Assembly (NCBI RefSeq): GCF_031877795.1
Contig: NC_133955.1
Span: 2,666,001 to 2,730,000, forward strand
Direction: 5' to 3'
Length of the DNA stretch: 64,000 nt
Source of the DNA: Strix aluco
Lineage: Eukaryota; Chordata; Aves; Strigiformes; Strigidae
Part shown: positions 43,187 through 55,700 of the stretch, one piece after another
Position numbering within the stretch: the stretch's first letter is position 1
How the letters are laid out: each line of letters begins with the position of its first letter
The notes under the pieces: generated by a model
The model's database searches: none
The model's input: only the letters and a program-made list of their open reading frames with translations
Told to the model about the DNA's origin: nothing
Position numbers and translations under genes: made by a program

Positions 43187-43276
43187 AGTCCTTCCATTAT
43201 TCAGGAGCCCGAGCAGGACAAAGCAGAGGTAAAACAGGGCCCCACGCAGCAGGGAGAGCATCGGGGCTCCGGCCAT
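43187..43276 (-). CDS. Candidate exon encoding a hydrophobic N-terminus
   Basis: On the - strand an exon-like block runs from 43334 to 43187. It has a clean acceptor (CTTTTTCCTGTAG|GATG, AG at 43336-43335) and a consensus donor (ACT|GTAAGT, GT at 43186-43185), 148 bases in all. An ATG at 43276-43274 opens a frame that reaches the donor in phase 0 after 30 codons. The peptide starts MAGAPMLSLLRG and continues with a leucine/phenylalanine-rich stretch of about 14 residues, like a signal peptide or signal anchor. Phase 0 would allow it to splice to the second coding exon of the MGAT4-like gene as an alternative anchor, since that gene's own first coding exon (37 codons) also ends in phase 0. It could instead begin a separate gene whose other exons I did not find. 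No homologue is recognised. Confidence 0.3.
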
Positions 43277-43339
43277 CACAAGGCCAATCTGGGGCTCCGT
43301 TTCCACACCACCAGGGACCCTTGTGAGTCACATCCTACA

Positions 43340-44938
43340 GGAAAAAGTGATTATCTTACACCAAACTGCACTCTCTCCTGCCCAGAGCCCTGGCAGGGAC
43401 CGTGGAGACCAGCTGGATCCCAGCCTCACTGCATCCCGCCCCTAAAGAACACAGAAAATGGATTTTTTTGGCAAGCAGCCTTCAAGAAAGGCTGGGCTTG
43501 GGGGACAGGGGGTGGAAACCCCCGTGCTTGGGGCTGAGGTCTGGCCAGGAGTCACAGACATCACTGAGCAAACCTCAGCGTGAGGTTCCCATGCCCCAGG
43601 TAAAGGGGGAAGGGGAAAACACACCCAGCCTCCGCAGCATCCCTGCCACCTCACGGGCGTCCCCACGCCGATCCCTGCCAGCGCTGCTGGTCAGCACGGC
43701 TCCCTCACTGGAGTCAGCGTAAGCTTTGCTACTTGCAAAGGAAAAGATTAAAAATCGTTCTTCTGCATTTTATACATTTCAGCCTTGAAAAAGGCGGGCA
43801 CAGGAGAGGCACCTCTTTGGGTTAAGGGCATCTCTCCATACTGAAATATCCTTATTTGAAACCAGCCCGTCTGATGGGAGCAGGAAACATCCCATCCCCC
43901 TGCTCCTGCCCTTACTGCCTGCACCACGCGAGGACCCGCGGCCCAGGGGGTTACGGGGCTCAAAGCCATTCACTGTCTGGAGCAGATGTGCTGGAGTCTC
44001 TCTGCCCCAGAACGTTAAGCACATCCTGGACATGCCACACGCCCGATGAGAACATATTCCTGCTCTCACTGATGTCAGAAACACGCAGTCCTAAGGTTTG
44101 TTCTGTATTTCTTCAGGGAAGCAAGAGCACGGCCCAGGCTGCTGTTCCCATCCCCATTCAGCTGGTGCAGCTGAGGGCAGTTTTAGAGGGACACCACCCT
44201 GCTCTGTCCTCCTGCCACCCAGCCCAGGGCCAGGACCCGAACATCTCTGCCCCCACCCTCCACATCTGTATCCTGGGTGCAGCAGCAGCAGCAGCAACCA
44301 GGCACACGGTGCTGGCATCACCGTGCAAAACAGAGCTTTCGGGGTGCATAGAGGAAAACACCTTGAAGCATGTTCTTCAAACGCCTCAGACTCTGCAGGA
44401 AACAGGCTTTGATGGAACAGAGACCTCCCTAGGAGAGCGCACACCAGCCAAGAAGAGCCCCTGCCCAAGACAGGGGTAACTGTGCAAGCTGACTGTGTTT
44501 CACTTACTCAACTCCACATGACCACTGAGGGCTCATCACTGAGTTCAGCAGTATTGAACCCCACCGGAAAAAGGGAGCTGTGGTTCACCCGTTGCCCTGG
44601 AGCAGTTTCCTTCTGCACAGACGCTGCCACGTGTTGCAGAACACTCAGAGCGTGCAGCCGCAGCCTTTACACACAGCTGCCTTCCCCTCCTGCACCACAA
44701 AGCAGCCACAGCTCAGACCTGGCTGCACTATCGTGGGAGGCAGCTCCGTTAACACCGTTACAGCACGTTTTCTTGCCCAGTATCTCTACTTTGACTGACC
44801 TACTTTCAAAACTTACCTGGTGGGGTCAACACATGTTCAGCAGCAGTGAAAAGGAGAACTGTGAGGCAGTTTTCCCAAATATGTTTGTTTGAAGTCAGCA
44901 TCACAGAGCCTCTAACACAGTCCAAGTGTGGGGCAGAT
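43340..44938. other. No gene seen
   Basis: About 1.6 kb lacking recognisable exons or repeats apart from a short AGC run (about 44280-44296). The longest frame (43856-44479, 207 codons, + strand) has no domain and is covered by antisense frames. Confidence 0.45.
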
Positions 44939-45432
44939 GTCACAGAATCCCAGAATCATCTCAGTTGGAAAAGCCCTTGAAGCTCCTCCAGCCCAACCAT
45001 GAACCTCACCCTGACCGTTCCCAACTCCACCAGATCCCTCAGCGCTGGGTCAACCCGACTCTTCAACCCCTCCAGGGATGGGGACTCCCCCCCTGCCCTG
45101 GGCAGCCCATTCCAACGCCCAACAACCCCTTCTGCAAAGAAATCCTTCCTAAGAGCCAGTCTGACCCTGCCCTGGCGCAGCTTGAGGCCATTCCCTCTTG
45201 TCCTGGCACTGGGTCCTTGGTTCCAGAGACTCATCCCCCCTCTCTGCACCCTCCTTTCAGGGAGTTGCAGAGGGCCATGAGGTCTCCCCTCAGCCTCCTC
45301 TTCTCCACACTAAACCCCCCCAGTTCCCTCAGCCGCTCCCCATCAGACCTGTGCTCCAGACCCTGCACCAGCTCCGTTGCCCTTCTCTGGACACGCTCGA
45401 GTCATTCAATGGCCTTTCTGGAGTGAGGGGCC
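44939..45432 (-). repeat. CR1 LINE 3' end, antisense
   Basis: About 490 bases of CR1 in reverse orientation. It opens with 'cacagaatcccagaatcatctcagttggaaaagccc' and continues through antisense blocks ('cattccaacgcccaacaacccc', 'cttgaggccattccctcttgtcctggcactgggtcc', 'gccatgaggtctcccctcagcctcctcttctcc') to 'ggcccaaaactg'. Low divergence suggests a comparatively young copy. The long frames on either strand here derive from the repeat. Confidence 0.93.
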
Positions 45433-46631
45433 CAAAACTGTCCTTGGTGGTGATTTACAGAGTGGCAGACACACACCCAAGCAGCTCCTCGCAGGCAGCT
45501 GCACAGAGATCACGGGGTATTTGCATATTAAATTCAAAGTGAGATGGCAGAACTCCCTCCCTCTCCTTCCAGGAGCTTCACTAAACATTATACATGGAAA
45601 AGTGTTCAGTTACTCCCCCTTGAGACAAGACGCGATGTGAAATAGGAGCTAATCATCGATAGGCAGCAAAACGCAGCCCAGAGTTCCTATTCCCACTGTT
45701 GCTCACCTGCACCCCAGCACCAACTCTGCTGCCACTGCTCTTCCACGAGACCCCATCTGTCAGCAGCAAGACGTTTACCTGCTGAATTAATTCTCCAGCC
45801 CAATTTATTCTGGACACAACAGACAGGCCCAGCCTCTGTGTCCTTCCCTCCTCAATCAACCCAGAGCCACAGAAAATTTCAGGGCTGCTTCTTCCTCACA
45901 GAAATCAACTTGTTTAGTCAAGAACCAGATCACTGATTGCTTCTGGGCTTTCCAGTGTCAACGGGCCAACACTGCTCCACTGCTCTTCGAAAAGACACAG
46001 AGTCAAGTCCTTCATCACTGCTTCAGTTATTTTAGCTTATCGCCTCATCTCTTCTCCCTCCCTTCATTTCCTCTGAAAAGCACCTTCTGGTTTTAAAGGT
46101 TTAGATCTTCATTCAAAGAGCAAACATCAGTGAGAGAATCTTTACATTCAAGAAAGCCTTTTGCCTTACAAATCCTCTTTGAAATAATTCCTTTGTTTGA
46201 TCATTTATGCTTTTTTCTTTCCTTAAACTCATACCTGTTGGACTGTGAATTAGCATGACTGTTGATCACTGCTGCTTTGCTTACTGCTTCTCAGGCACTG
46301 AAATGTCACACTGTGTTTGAATGCAATCCTGCTGCAGTAAAACAAACAGGGATTTTGTTTGTAAATTGTTTCTGGTCATATTAAAGCCGGAAAGTAAAAC
46401 CTCCTGCTTCTTCCCAACCAACAGAAAACAGGACCACTTTCATTAGCACCAAAAGGATTTTAAATGAACAGTTCCAGGGAGCTCCTTTCAAATCATAAAA
46501 CGTGAATTTTACATAAAAGTGTGTTTACAAATAGTTTCTGCTTTACACTTAGCTCTGCCCATCACTGACCAGAAGTTATATACATACAGACTAGCTCAGT
46601 AGCTTCAACCACTTGCAAGGAGACTGCAGAA

Positions 46632-46637
46632 TTTATT
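46632..46637 (-). terminator. TMEM183A: Poly(A) signal of TMEM183A
   Basis: AATAAA on the - strand, about 95 bases beyond the TMEM183A stop at 46731. It is the first canonical hexamer after the stop and lies in AT-rich sequence. Further T/A-rich DNA to about 45.8 kb could hold alternative signals. Inferred from position. Confidence 0.5.
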
Positions 46638-46730
46638 TAAGAAATAAAAATAGGATTTCCTGGTTCCTATAAATTCTCTTCAGCCTGCCAGATTCAGTCA
46701 CCTGCCAGTTCCTGCAGACTCAGGAAAGCA

Positions 46731-49700
46731 CTAAGCTTTTGGAGAGAAGGGGTACTGTGGGTGCCACCAATCCAGGAGCCGCACACTGTGCACGGGGTCC
46801 AGCACGACCTGCACTCCTTGGTCAAGGCGAGGTTTCTTGCCGTTGCGAACTGGGGCGTCCTGGAACACCAGGCGCACGCGATGATGCCTCATGTCTGTGC
46901 TCACATTGATGGTGAACTGCAAGAAAAGAGACCAGGAGGTGCTTCAGAAAATCAAAGTGATGAATAAATAGTTACTAACACTACACTTTTAGTTATTTTT
47001 TTGGAATTCTTCTAAATTGTACAAGTCTAAGGTATCTCAGGTGCTGGCAGTTACACGCTGAATCTACAGCGCTGGATTGAAACCCCTTCTCTCTGGCCGA
47101 CAACCCCAAATACTAATGCCTGAAGTGAACCTGAAAGCAAGTGGCTGTCAGAGGAAGTCTGGAACTCACCGCCCTACTCTTAAACGAAGGCAGACTGAAC
47201 CTCTCTTGGGCACAGGCTGCTTCTGAAACCCCGACAGCCACACGTGCTGCCCCACACTTTAGCACTGCTCTTGCCTAAGCACACCTGCGCCACTGCTGCC
47301 TGGAGCCAAGTTTGTGAAAGGTGGGTCAAAAGCTGCTCCTTCCGCCAACCACTGGCAGTCAGGGACCGTATACACACTGAAAGAGTCTGCTCATATAGGT
47401 GTTTGCTCTCAGAATTTATTGCTGTAAAGTAAGGAGATATTTTCTGGAGGAGGGAAGACCACCTCTTCTCCTGCATCCCTACCTCTTGTACCCTGCCAGC
47501 GTATTGACAACTAATCTGCCCCCAGATGCTGCAAAACCACAGCTGCTCGCAGATTCTCTACGTCATCTGTATTTGCTGCACCAAATAGGGAAGAGCTGAT
47601 GGAAATGCAGAAGCTGAACTGAGATCCTCAGCACTTCCTCTGATCATTAACCTTAAGATTCCCGGAACTGGTTTGTGGATGAGGCGGTGTAATTTACACA
47701 ACATCAAAGAGATGTCCTCCTCATCTCCTTACAGAAACTGCACAAGCAAAGTCTGCCCAGCAGATTTCTGAAACACTTACCAAGGTGAATGTCATACCCA
47801 TGACTATTGGCACGAATATGAAGTTAAAGGTGGTGATCTGCAGAAGACAGCAATCCTGATCCGGATTTGTATGGACTTCTTCATACTGAATCGGTGGCTG
47901 AAGACCTTTGCAACACTTGCTCTTAAATCTGGGAGACTGGAAAGAAAAAGAGAGACTTATTTAGCTAAGCAGGAACCTCTGATGAGAGTGTGGCTGCTTC
48001 TCACCGGTGCTGACTAGCAGGTTCTCGCTGCATTCCCACGTGCTTGGGCAGAGCACTACACAAGCAACAAAAAGCCATCACTCGGGACAGGCAACCGGCG
48101 GGACCGTTTCTTCAGAGGGGAAAGCTGCAGAATTCCCAAGGTTGCCTGAAACTACTTGTTTCTCCTCAGACCCATTACTGGAGGTTTTCACTGGCAACGC
48201 TGGCTTTTTTCATTTCTCTGGGAAATCTTTCTAATGGTAAAACAAGAAGTTTCAGATTTTGGTCTACGTTTTGACCACTAAAGTCTCATAATCCAGTTTT
48301 TGGTAGTAACCAGTAGCGATGACCCAAAGATGAGATTATCTGGAGTAACAAATGATCTACATCTTACAGTGGAGAAAGGATTCCAAATGAGGAAATAAAA
48401 ATGTAGGATTCTAAATGTCTTGGTGATACAGACTGAAAACTGAGTGTAGTTTCAGAATTGCTTTATCAAGGGAGTCAGAGTTTCCACTTATTGTCTGAAA
48501 GCATAAAAAGTTTCCATCTTCCTTTCTACCATCCAGAAAAATCATTACTGCTTCAAAAAAGTCACAGTCATTCTGGTTCTTCTTTCATACCTGCTTTTTG
48601 AACTTGAAGTTGAATTCCCACATTGCTTCTTGTCTGTTCCCTTCAATCTTTTTGCACCAGAAAAGCAGACACTGAGGTGGGGAAAAAGAAACACAAGATT
48701 ATGAAACCCTTAGAGGCACCACTTTAAATAAATTTTAGCAGAGCATAAAGGCTTCCAATTACAAACACAATTATATAGGAGCAGTTAGGAGCCATTTATT
48801 CAAATTAATTATGTTCAAAGAACACACTCAGCAGTTTAAATCTCCCAGTTTCAAGTTGGCCAACTTGTCATGCAACTGATGACACAACATGTAGCTACTG
48901 ACGTGCTAAACAGGAAAACACCGTTGCACAATTTGTGCCTTTCAACAGGCAGAGCTGAGCGGTACAGATTAATCCATTTCCCCCACCCACCAAGAACTCC
49001 CACCAGACTGGACTGCAAACAAGATTAAAGCGAGGAACAACTGAAAACAGAATGAGGATCGAGAAGGAGAATCCAGAGGGAAATGCTAAGGCCAGTACAT
49101 GAGCTATGAGGTGACAGATGAGAAAATTCCTAAGCCACTGTGGTGTCAAAAGAAGGTCTTGACATCACTAGGCACCCACTGTCATACTTCAGAGTATAAA
49201 AATATTGCCAGGATAGCATGGTCTGATCAACCTACTGTCCCTTTTTAAAAGAAAATGAGAAAAGGGCCTCAAACAGCATCAGAGATACCCAGCACTGCCA
49301 TACACCAGGACATACACCAGGAGTCCTCCAGTTTAATCCAGCTATCACTGTGTGGTCCACAGGATCCATCCCAGCATGCAGCACTCGCTCTAGAGCAGGA
49401 GTCTCAACAGAACTCCTGTATTAAACTGAGTAGGAGGGAAATTCACTGCCTGCCAGGGAGTAGAACCAACCAGCCTTCAACAGCCGAGAAGAGAATCCAG
49501 CAAGTCAGCCCAGCCATCACTGAAAGTGTTTCCACACCACAGGTGCCAGCCCACCACAGCTGGTCTTATCTTTTAACAGTGTCAGCAGGAAAAGGAAGAA
49601 CAATATGGGTAAAGACAACTCCCCATGACCCACACAGAGTCTCTCCCATGCCAAGAGAAGGCCTGACTTGTTTGAAAGGCGACGCACAGATTTAATTTCA

Positions 49701-52700
49701 TTCCAGGATAGCGTGACCCCAAATGAGACAAAGCCAGAGCCAGCCTCCACCATGGGGGCTCCATAATTAGAGACTACAGGTGATACGAGACCCTTTACTT
49801 CAACTCTGAGTCATGTCCATATACAAGAGTCCTTAAAGGACCTTTATCTCAACAATCTTCATGAGGCGAACAACAAAGCTACGTGGAGTCAAGCTCAGAA
49901 ACACGCGTCAAGTAACCTCCACCTGGGAGGAGGTGGCCCTCAGTTTTTTCCAATAAAAATGTTCTTCAGATCTTTTTTTTAACTCAGGCAAGCAGCAGAT
50001 GCTGCTGAGTTTAACTCCACCATCAGTGGCATTTGTAGTTCACCTGCAGAGACAGCCTGGTCTAGCAGCTTGTTTGGTCATGGCAAGTAGTGAAGCACAA
50101 AATGGTCAGTACCTCCTAAGGGGCAGAGGATGTCGTCCACGGGTCAGCCGTCCTGCCCTTCAGACGCGCCGTACGGCCTGCCGCTCCACCAAAAATAATG
50201 GGGGTGTCTTTAAAGGGCAAACACTTCTGCTGACACCATAACGGCTCCAGTGTCCCACACAAGCTAGGCTAGGGAAAGAAAAAAGGAAATTAAAGAGGAA
50301 AAGCTAGATTTGATAACACCCGGGTCTGGGGTCTCCTCTTGCCACATGCAGTTTATGGAGGCATTTGCCGTTAGTTTCAACGACCCGTAAAGGTATAACC
50401 AAAGCCCATGAAAGCAAAAACGTGAGGAGGCCATGTCTGATCCTCCTCCGTACCCGCTGCGCCGAGGCATTTCTGTGCACAGTAACACAGGTGGAGCTCA
50501 GAGTCTTGCAATGCAGTAGTACAGCAAGACCAGACTCGGGATGGCTCTCGTATGCTCCAAGGGGTTAGGTCAAACCTCTACTGTTCTAACAAAGCCTCGT
50601 CACCATTTAATTTCCTTTTTTAAAAGCTGAATCATAAAAGACTGCACTTCAAGAATCTTCCTCAAACTGTTAGTACAGTAGAAGCACTAGTAGTGGGCAC
50701 CAAAGCCGTTATGATGTCAACATGAATGCTTCCAAAATGCCGACCCTGCCAGCACCACCTCAGGGTTTCCAGCTCTTACAGCCACGCTACCAGATCCGAG
50801 CAGGGGTAGGAAGTTGGACTCAGAAAGACTATGGTTAGGTTGGAATTTCCTAGAAATGCTTTGCTTTTTGTTTTTTAAGAAAGATGATATCCAAACTGGG
50901 TATTCAGGAAGAGAATGAAGAGCTCTGGATGAAGAGATAAGACTACACACAGAACCGTGCGCTCTCCTCCTGCTCTGCAGCACCACCTGCCTGTGTTACT
51001 GCTAGATGCTCCCTAAGTGGAATGCCATTTTTTTCCAGTATCCATCCAGGCAGAGGAAGAAAGGAGGGATGTCACACACAGATAGATGAGGTTGTTCTAT
51101 CTTGCATGGAAAAGAAAGTACAACTCTTGAACCAAACCCACTTCAGTTTGGCTCCAAAAACCTCATTTAACAGGTTTTTGACTTTGGATTTGGAGGGTGG
51201 AGAATTCACATTGTTGCTTAAGCTGCTCACAGAGTATCAGCCAGTTGCAAGTTAAAACCAAACAAGAGACACAGAGGCATTTCCGAGTTAATGCTCAACA
51301 GCAATTAAAGAGGAATGGATATGCAAGTGCTCCAAGCTGGGATAGCAAAGGGAACTGCCTGCCCACACCAGAGACAAACCCTTTACAGCCCAACACAACT
51401 GCAGCCCCAGTCCCAAAGCAGACATTGGCTCTGCACATTTGCCATGCTCACAACCTCACTGCCCTCCCTCGCCCAGACACCAAAGACGATGGATGACCTA
51501 CAGGAACGTAGTATGAAATGACTCCCTTTCAGAGGTTATCAGTGTCACTTCTGATCTCTCCAGATGCCTGCTACGGAGAAAAGATGTATTCTGGCAGTGT
51601 CAGAATAAAGCAGAAGATATAAAAGCTGATCCTACTGCAACCTCCTTTCAGCAACAGGTTTTCAACAGAGGAGGGAGAGCTGCAAACATCCCTAGCAGTT
51701 CTGACATTCAGTGAAGCAAGTGCCTTTTTGTTGATTACCAAGATGTTGTGGTAGGACTTAGGCAGAAGTTACCCAGAAGAGTAACTAAAATCCTCTGCAG
51801 CAGCAACTGTACAAGTAACCAGTGTACCTTTAAAAATCACTATTGGAGTTAGCAGTCACCCTACACCCAAGCTTCACTGGTGACCATCTAAACATCATCT
51901 ATTCTTCTTCTAGAGAGAGAACAAAAAACCAGAAGGAGCAACATCTCAGACATATCCAACTTCCTTAGTGATTCCACTTACTCTGGAATTTTTTAAAGTG
52001 CTGGGAGTACTGTCTGGAATAGCTGGATTCCTGGAGACTCGAGACGCGAAAGGCTCGTACATGTGGTACAGCGACCGGATGACACATGCCCGGAGACAGT
52101 GCAGCTTCTCCATGGACTCTGGCCGCAAGCGGAGAGGCAGGTACGCGTCCAGACTGTAGTGCCTGCAAAACCAACCACAAACCCAACACATGCTGAAGGG
52201 TCAGAATGCCAGAGACGCACAGAACAGAGCAATGAAGAGATCAGTGTTGAGAGAAAAGCGAACATCTCATTGCCCAGAGGACCTCCTGTCAGCTCCGAGT
52301 GCTTCACGGGTGCTGTGCTGCCCCACGTGAAACCACGTGACAGTCTCAAAGACTGCACCTGCCTCAGCCAGGTTTCCAGCGCACACAGAAGCATATCAGG
52401 CTACAATTTCCCAACAATTCCTTGCAGACAGCTTGCCCTGAGAGACCAGATGGTATTTCAGCTGCAGGATGCACAAAGGCCTGCAGATTCCTGCAGGTTC
52501 TCAAGGACTCACGTTAGCCAAGCTTGACTGCATGCTTGCAGACAACAGCCTGAGCCCAAGGGTGATTCTTTGATCAGATGCCAAAGGAGGCTTTGCTAGG
52601 GAACTCCACACTAAAAAGCAAGGGCGAGGATGAGCGTGGCTGCTATCTGCTCTGTACTCCTGCTGCTTGTGCCTCCTGGCCAACAGATAGAGAAACGTAA

Positions 52701-55700
52701 AGAAAATATTCTGTCCTGAAGGAAAGTCCAAGTGACACGCACCAGGACAGAAGGATTTGTTTCAAATTTTGACCACCTCTTTGCTCTTTTTTTTAAATTT
52801 ATAACTCACCTCTGCCTCCAAGACAGCTCAAAAATGCTTTAGTTTCTCTTGGGCCACCCTAATTACAGGAAGGTGGCCATGATCAAAGCTTGAGGCAGGG
52901 CATGTTTACCTGTCTTTCAGTAAGGTCATGGCACTGACCCTGTTGTAAGCACTTTGGGTGCTTTACGCACAAAGCAGACTGCTACAAACAGGAGTGTGTA
53001 GGCCTGGCAAGCAGAAAAGCACACGATGCTTTGAGATTTTATACAGAGCATATGGGAATATGCCACAGATCCACTTCCAGATCCAAAGCAGATGCAATAT
53101 GCCACAACCCCTTGCTAAACAAGGCCCACACCACCATGTCAACATACAAACATTTGAGGTCCCTAGCCTACAGGAATTACTCCCTTATTTACAGCTCTGC
53201 AGAGAGCTGGTCACTGCTGAATAGTTTAAAAATTCTCTAGAGCCTCACCTTCTGTAGAGTCTGGTCCAAAAGGCAGCAGTGCAAGTAACAGTCCAGGCTT
53301 TCTTACAAATCAAAGAAAACCGGACAATGTCTTCAGGGCGGATGTAGGAAGCCAACAACAGCCAGATATCAATGGGGTATTCTTCTCCGCCACCCCCATC
53401 AGGATTTTCTAAATGCAATGAAGGTATGTTAGTGTAGTAAATAACTTCTTTATCAAGTCACATCTAGAGGCATGTGCTTTACTACTGGTAGCACAGGGCA
53501 GGAAGCTGAAATATGTATATATATATATGTACACAGTCAGCCAAACAAGCCCAAGGTAGTACAACCTCATTATCACTGCCACCATCTGCGCAACCATCAC
53601 GCTTTCCCTTAGCTGGATATATGCCACCATTAATCCCTGCTGCACTGTTTGCACAAGTATGCAAAGTGGCAGATTCAAAGAATAATTCAGGCTGAAAAGG
53701 TTCTCTGGAGGTCTCTAGTCCAAAGAGCCCAGCTCAAAGCAGGGGCTGAATTAGATAATTTTGTTCAGGATCTCGTCCATTCAAGTTCTAACCGTATCCA
53801 AGGATGGAAATCCCACAGCTTTTCCAGACCCTGTTTCAACACTTGACCCCTTCACACCTAAAATATAACATGAAAGTGGAGAAATAAAAATTGGATGGCA
53901 AATACAGAGGTAACTTCATGTAAAGGAGGGCCAAGCTCATGCATTTTTATCAGAACTGCTGATTTAACAGGTCATCAAAAAATGCTTTACATTAGACATC
54001 CCTGAACATTAAGACACTGCCAAGCTTGTCAATTCTTTGTTCGAATTGTCACAACATTTTTGTAGGAGCTTTGCTAGGGAGGGCAAGCAATTCTCTTCTG
54101 CAACTGGATAATCAGCTGCTTTTCTTAAATCTGTCATTTCATTAAAGCTTCTTGGATGGGAAACTCAGTGCAATTCAGATGAACAGAATGGCCTGTTCCT
54201 CCTCTCAGAGGTGTCAGAACTGCTCAGCCAGAACTGAAGGTTCAGAAACTCAGAATCACAGAATCAACTAGGTTGGAAAGGACCTTGAAGATCATCTCCT
54301 TTCACTCCTGCAGTGTTTTTAAGTTAACACCACATGTTTTTTTCCACAGACATTGTTCCAACTTTAACAGGAAAAACACTTTTTAAGAACACAAAGAGCT
54401 AAACAATACCGAGCACTAGGAACATTAAGGAAAAGAAAACATACAACTTGTGCACAGTGCTAACAGAAAAAAACTGCCATGAGGTTTGTGAACAAGTGGC
54501 ATAAAGGTGTGTAAGAACTTGAGGGTGCCAGATCTAATCCTGAGACAGCAGGTCAATAACAGAGGGCAGTACTTTATCCTCACGTGATAATTGCTACATC
54601 CATTGCCAAAGAAAGCTCTGGATTTGATCACTTCCCTACACCACTACAGATTTATGGCAGGCACACCCACAATGGGCTGTAACATCCACTTTGCTGTTTC
54701 AGCTCTGACTCAAGAAACCATCAAACTACACAACTGCCAAACTGCAGAGTGTAGCCAGAAGCATCACTGATCTATTATCATTTTTTCTTCCCTAAATATG
54801 TAGCAGAAATAAGTAAGCCAAGGTTGTGGTAGAACAGAATACTGTCCTTCCAGACTCATAACTCCCATAACTCTAGCCACTCAGATGTTCTTGTTTTCCC
54901 GGGATTCTGAAGGATGTCTTAAGAGATTAAACTCTTACCCCAGAGGAGTGCTGTGCACCTTAAGTCCATGGTGGATGTTGATATGTTACATAAATTAGTA
55001 TCAGCATTCATAAAGTTAAGTTTTTCTTAAGTTGGAGAAACCAAGTTAAAATTTGTTTCTCAGCCTGAAAGCAACCTGTTATCAGAAACTCCTGAACGAT
55101 TCCACAGCACAGCAGAGCAGTTTGCTCCTTACACTGTGTTGCAAATTGCTTTCTATAGAGTTGCACAAAGTGTAAATGCTGAAGGATACATCTCCCTGGA
55201 ATTAACTTACTATGATGCCACTAGGGCCAAATTCACTTGCTTGCTGGAAAAAGAGCCCTCTAAACTCATTTGTAACAACCCGCAGCCTTGGAAACACCCT
55301 GAAGACAGAGCTTGGATTTTGCCAGCAAATGCGTCACGGACAGCAGCGTTGGGTTTTTTTCCCCCAAAGCAAACCCCGCTTTCACCAACGTGTGTTCAAT
55401 GAAGTAACACGTCCAGTGGCAAAGTTTCACAACTCTTTCAAAGAGCAGCATTCATTTCCCAAGGTTGAGAGAAGTTTATTGAAAGAAAGCAATGAACGCT
55501 CAGGCTTTGCTTTCACGCCCAGGGTTCTTTGTGCAAAGACAACACCTCTGTCGAGTCCCAGCAGGTTTAAAAGTGATTTAACCCTTGGCGTTTCTTTGCA
55601 CACGTACAAGCTGCAGAAGGCCCCGAAGAGCCCCGTGACTAGCCTGTAAATAGCAAATGTCACACAGGCAGAAGATGCACAAGCAGCCCACGCAGAGGCC

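Noticed and set aside
44926-45426. 166-codon + strand frame
   Set aside because: It is entirely an antisense CR1 copy.
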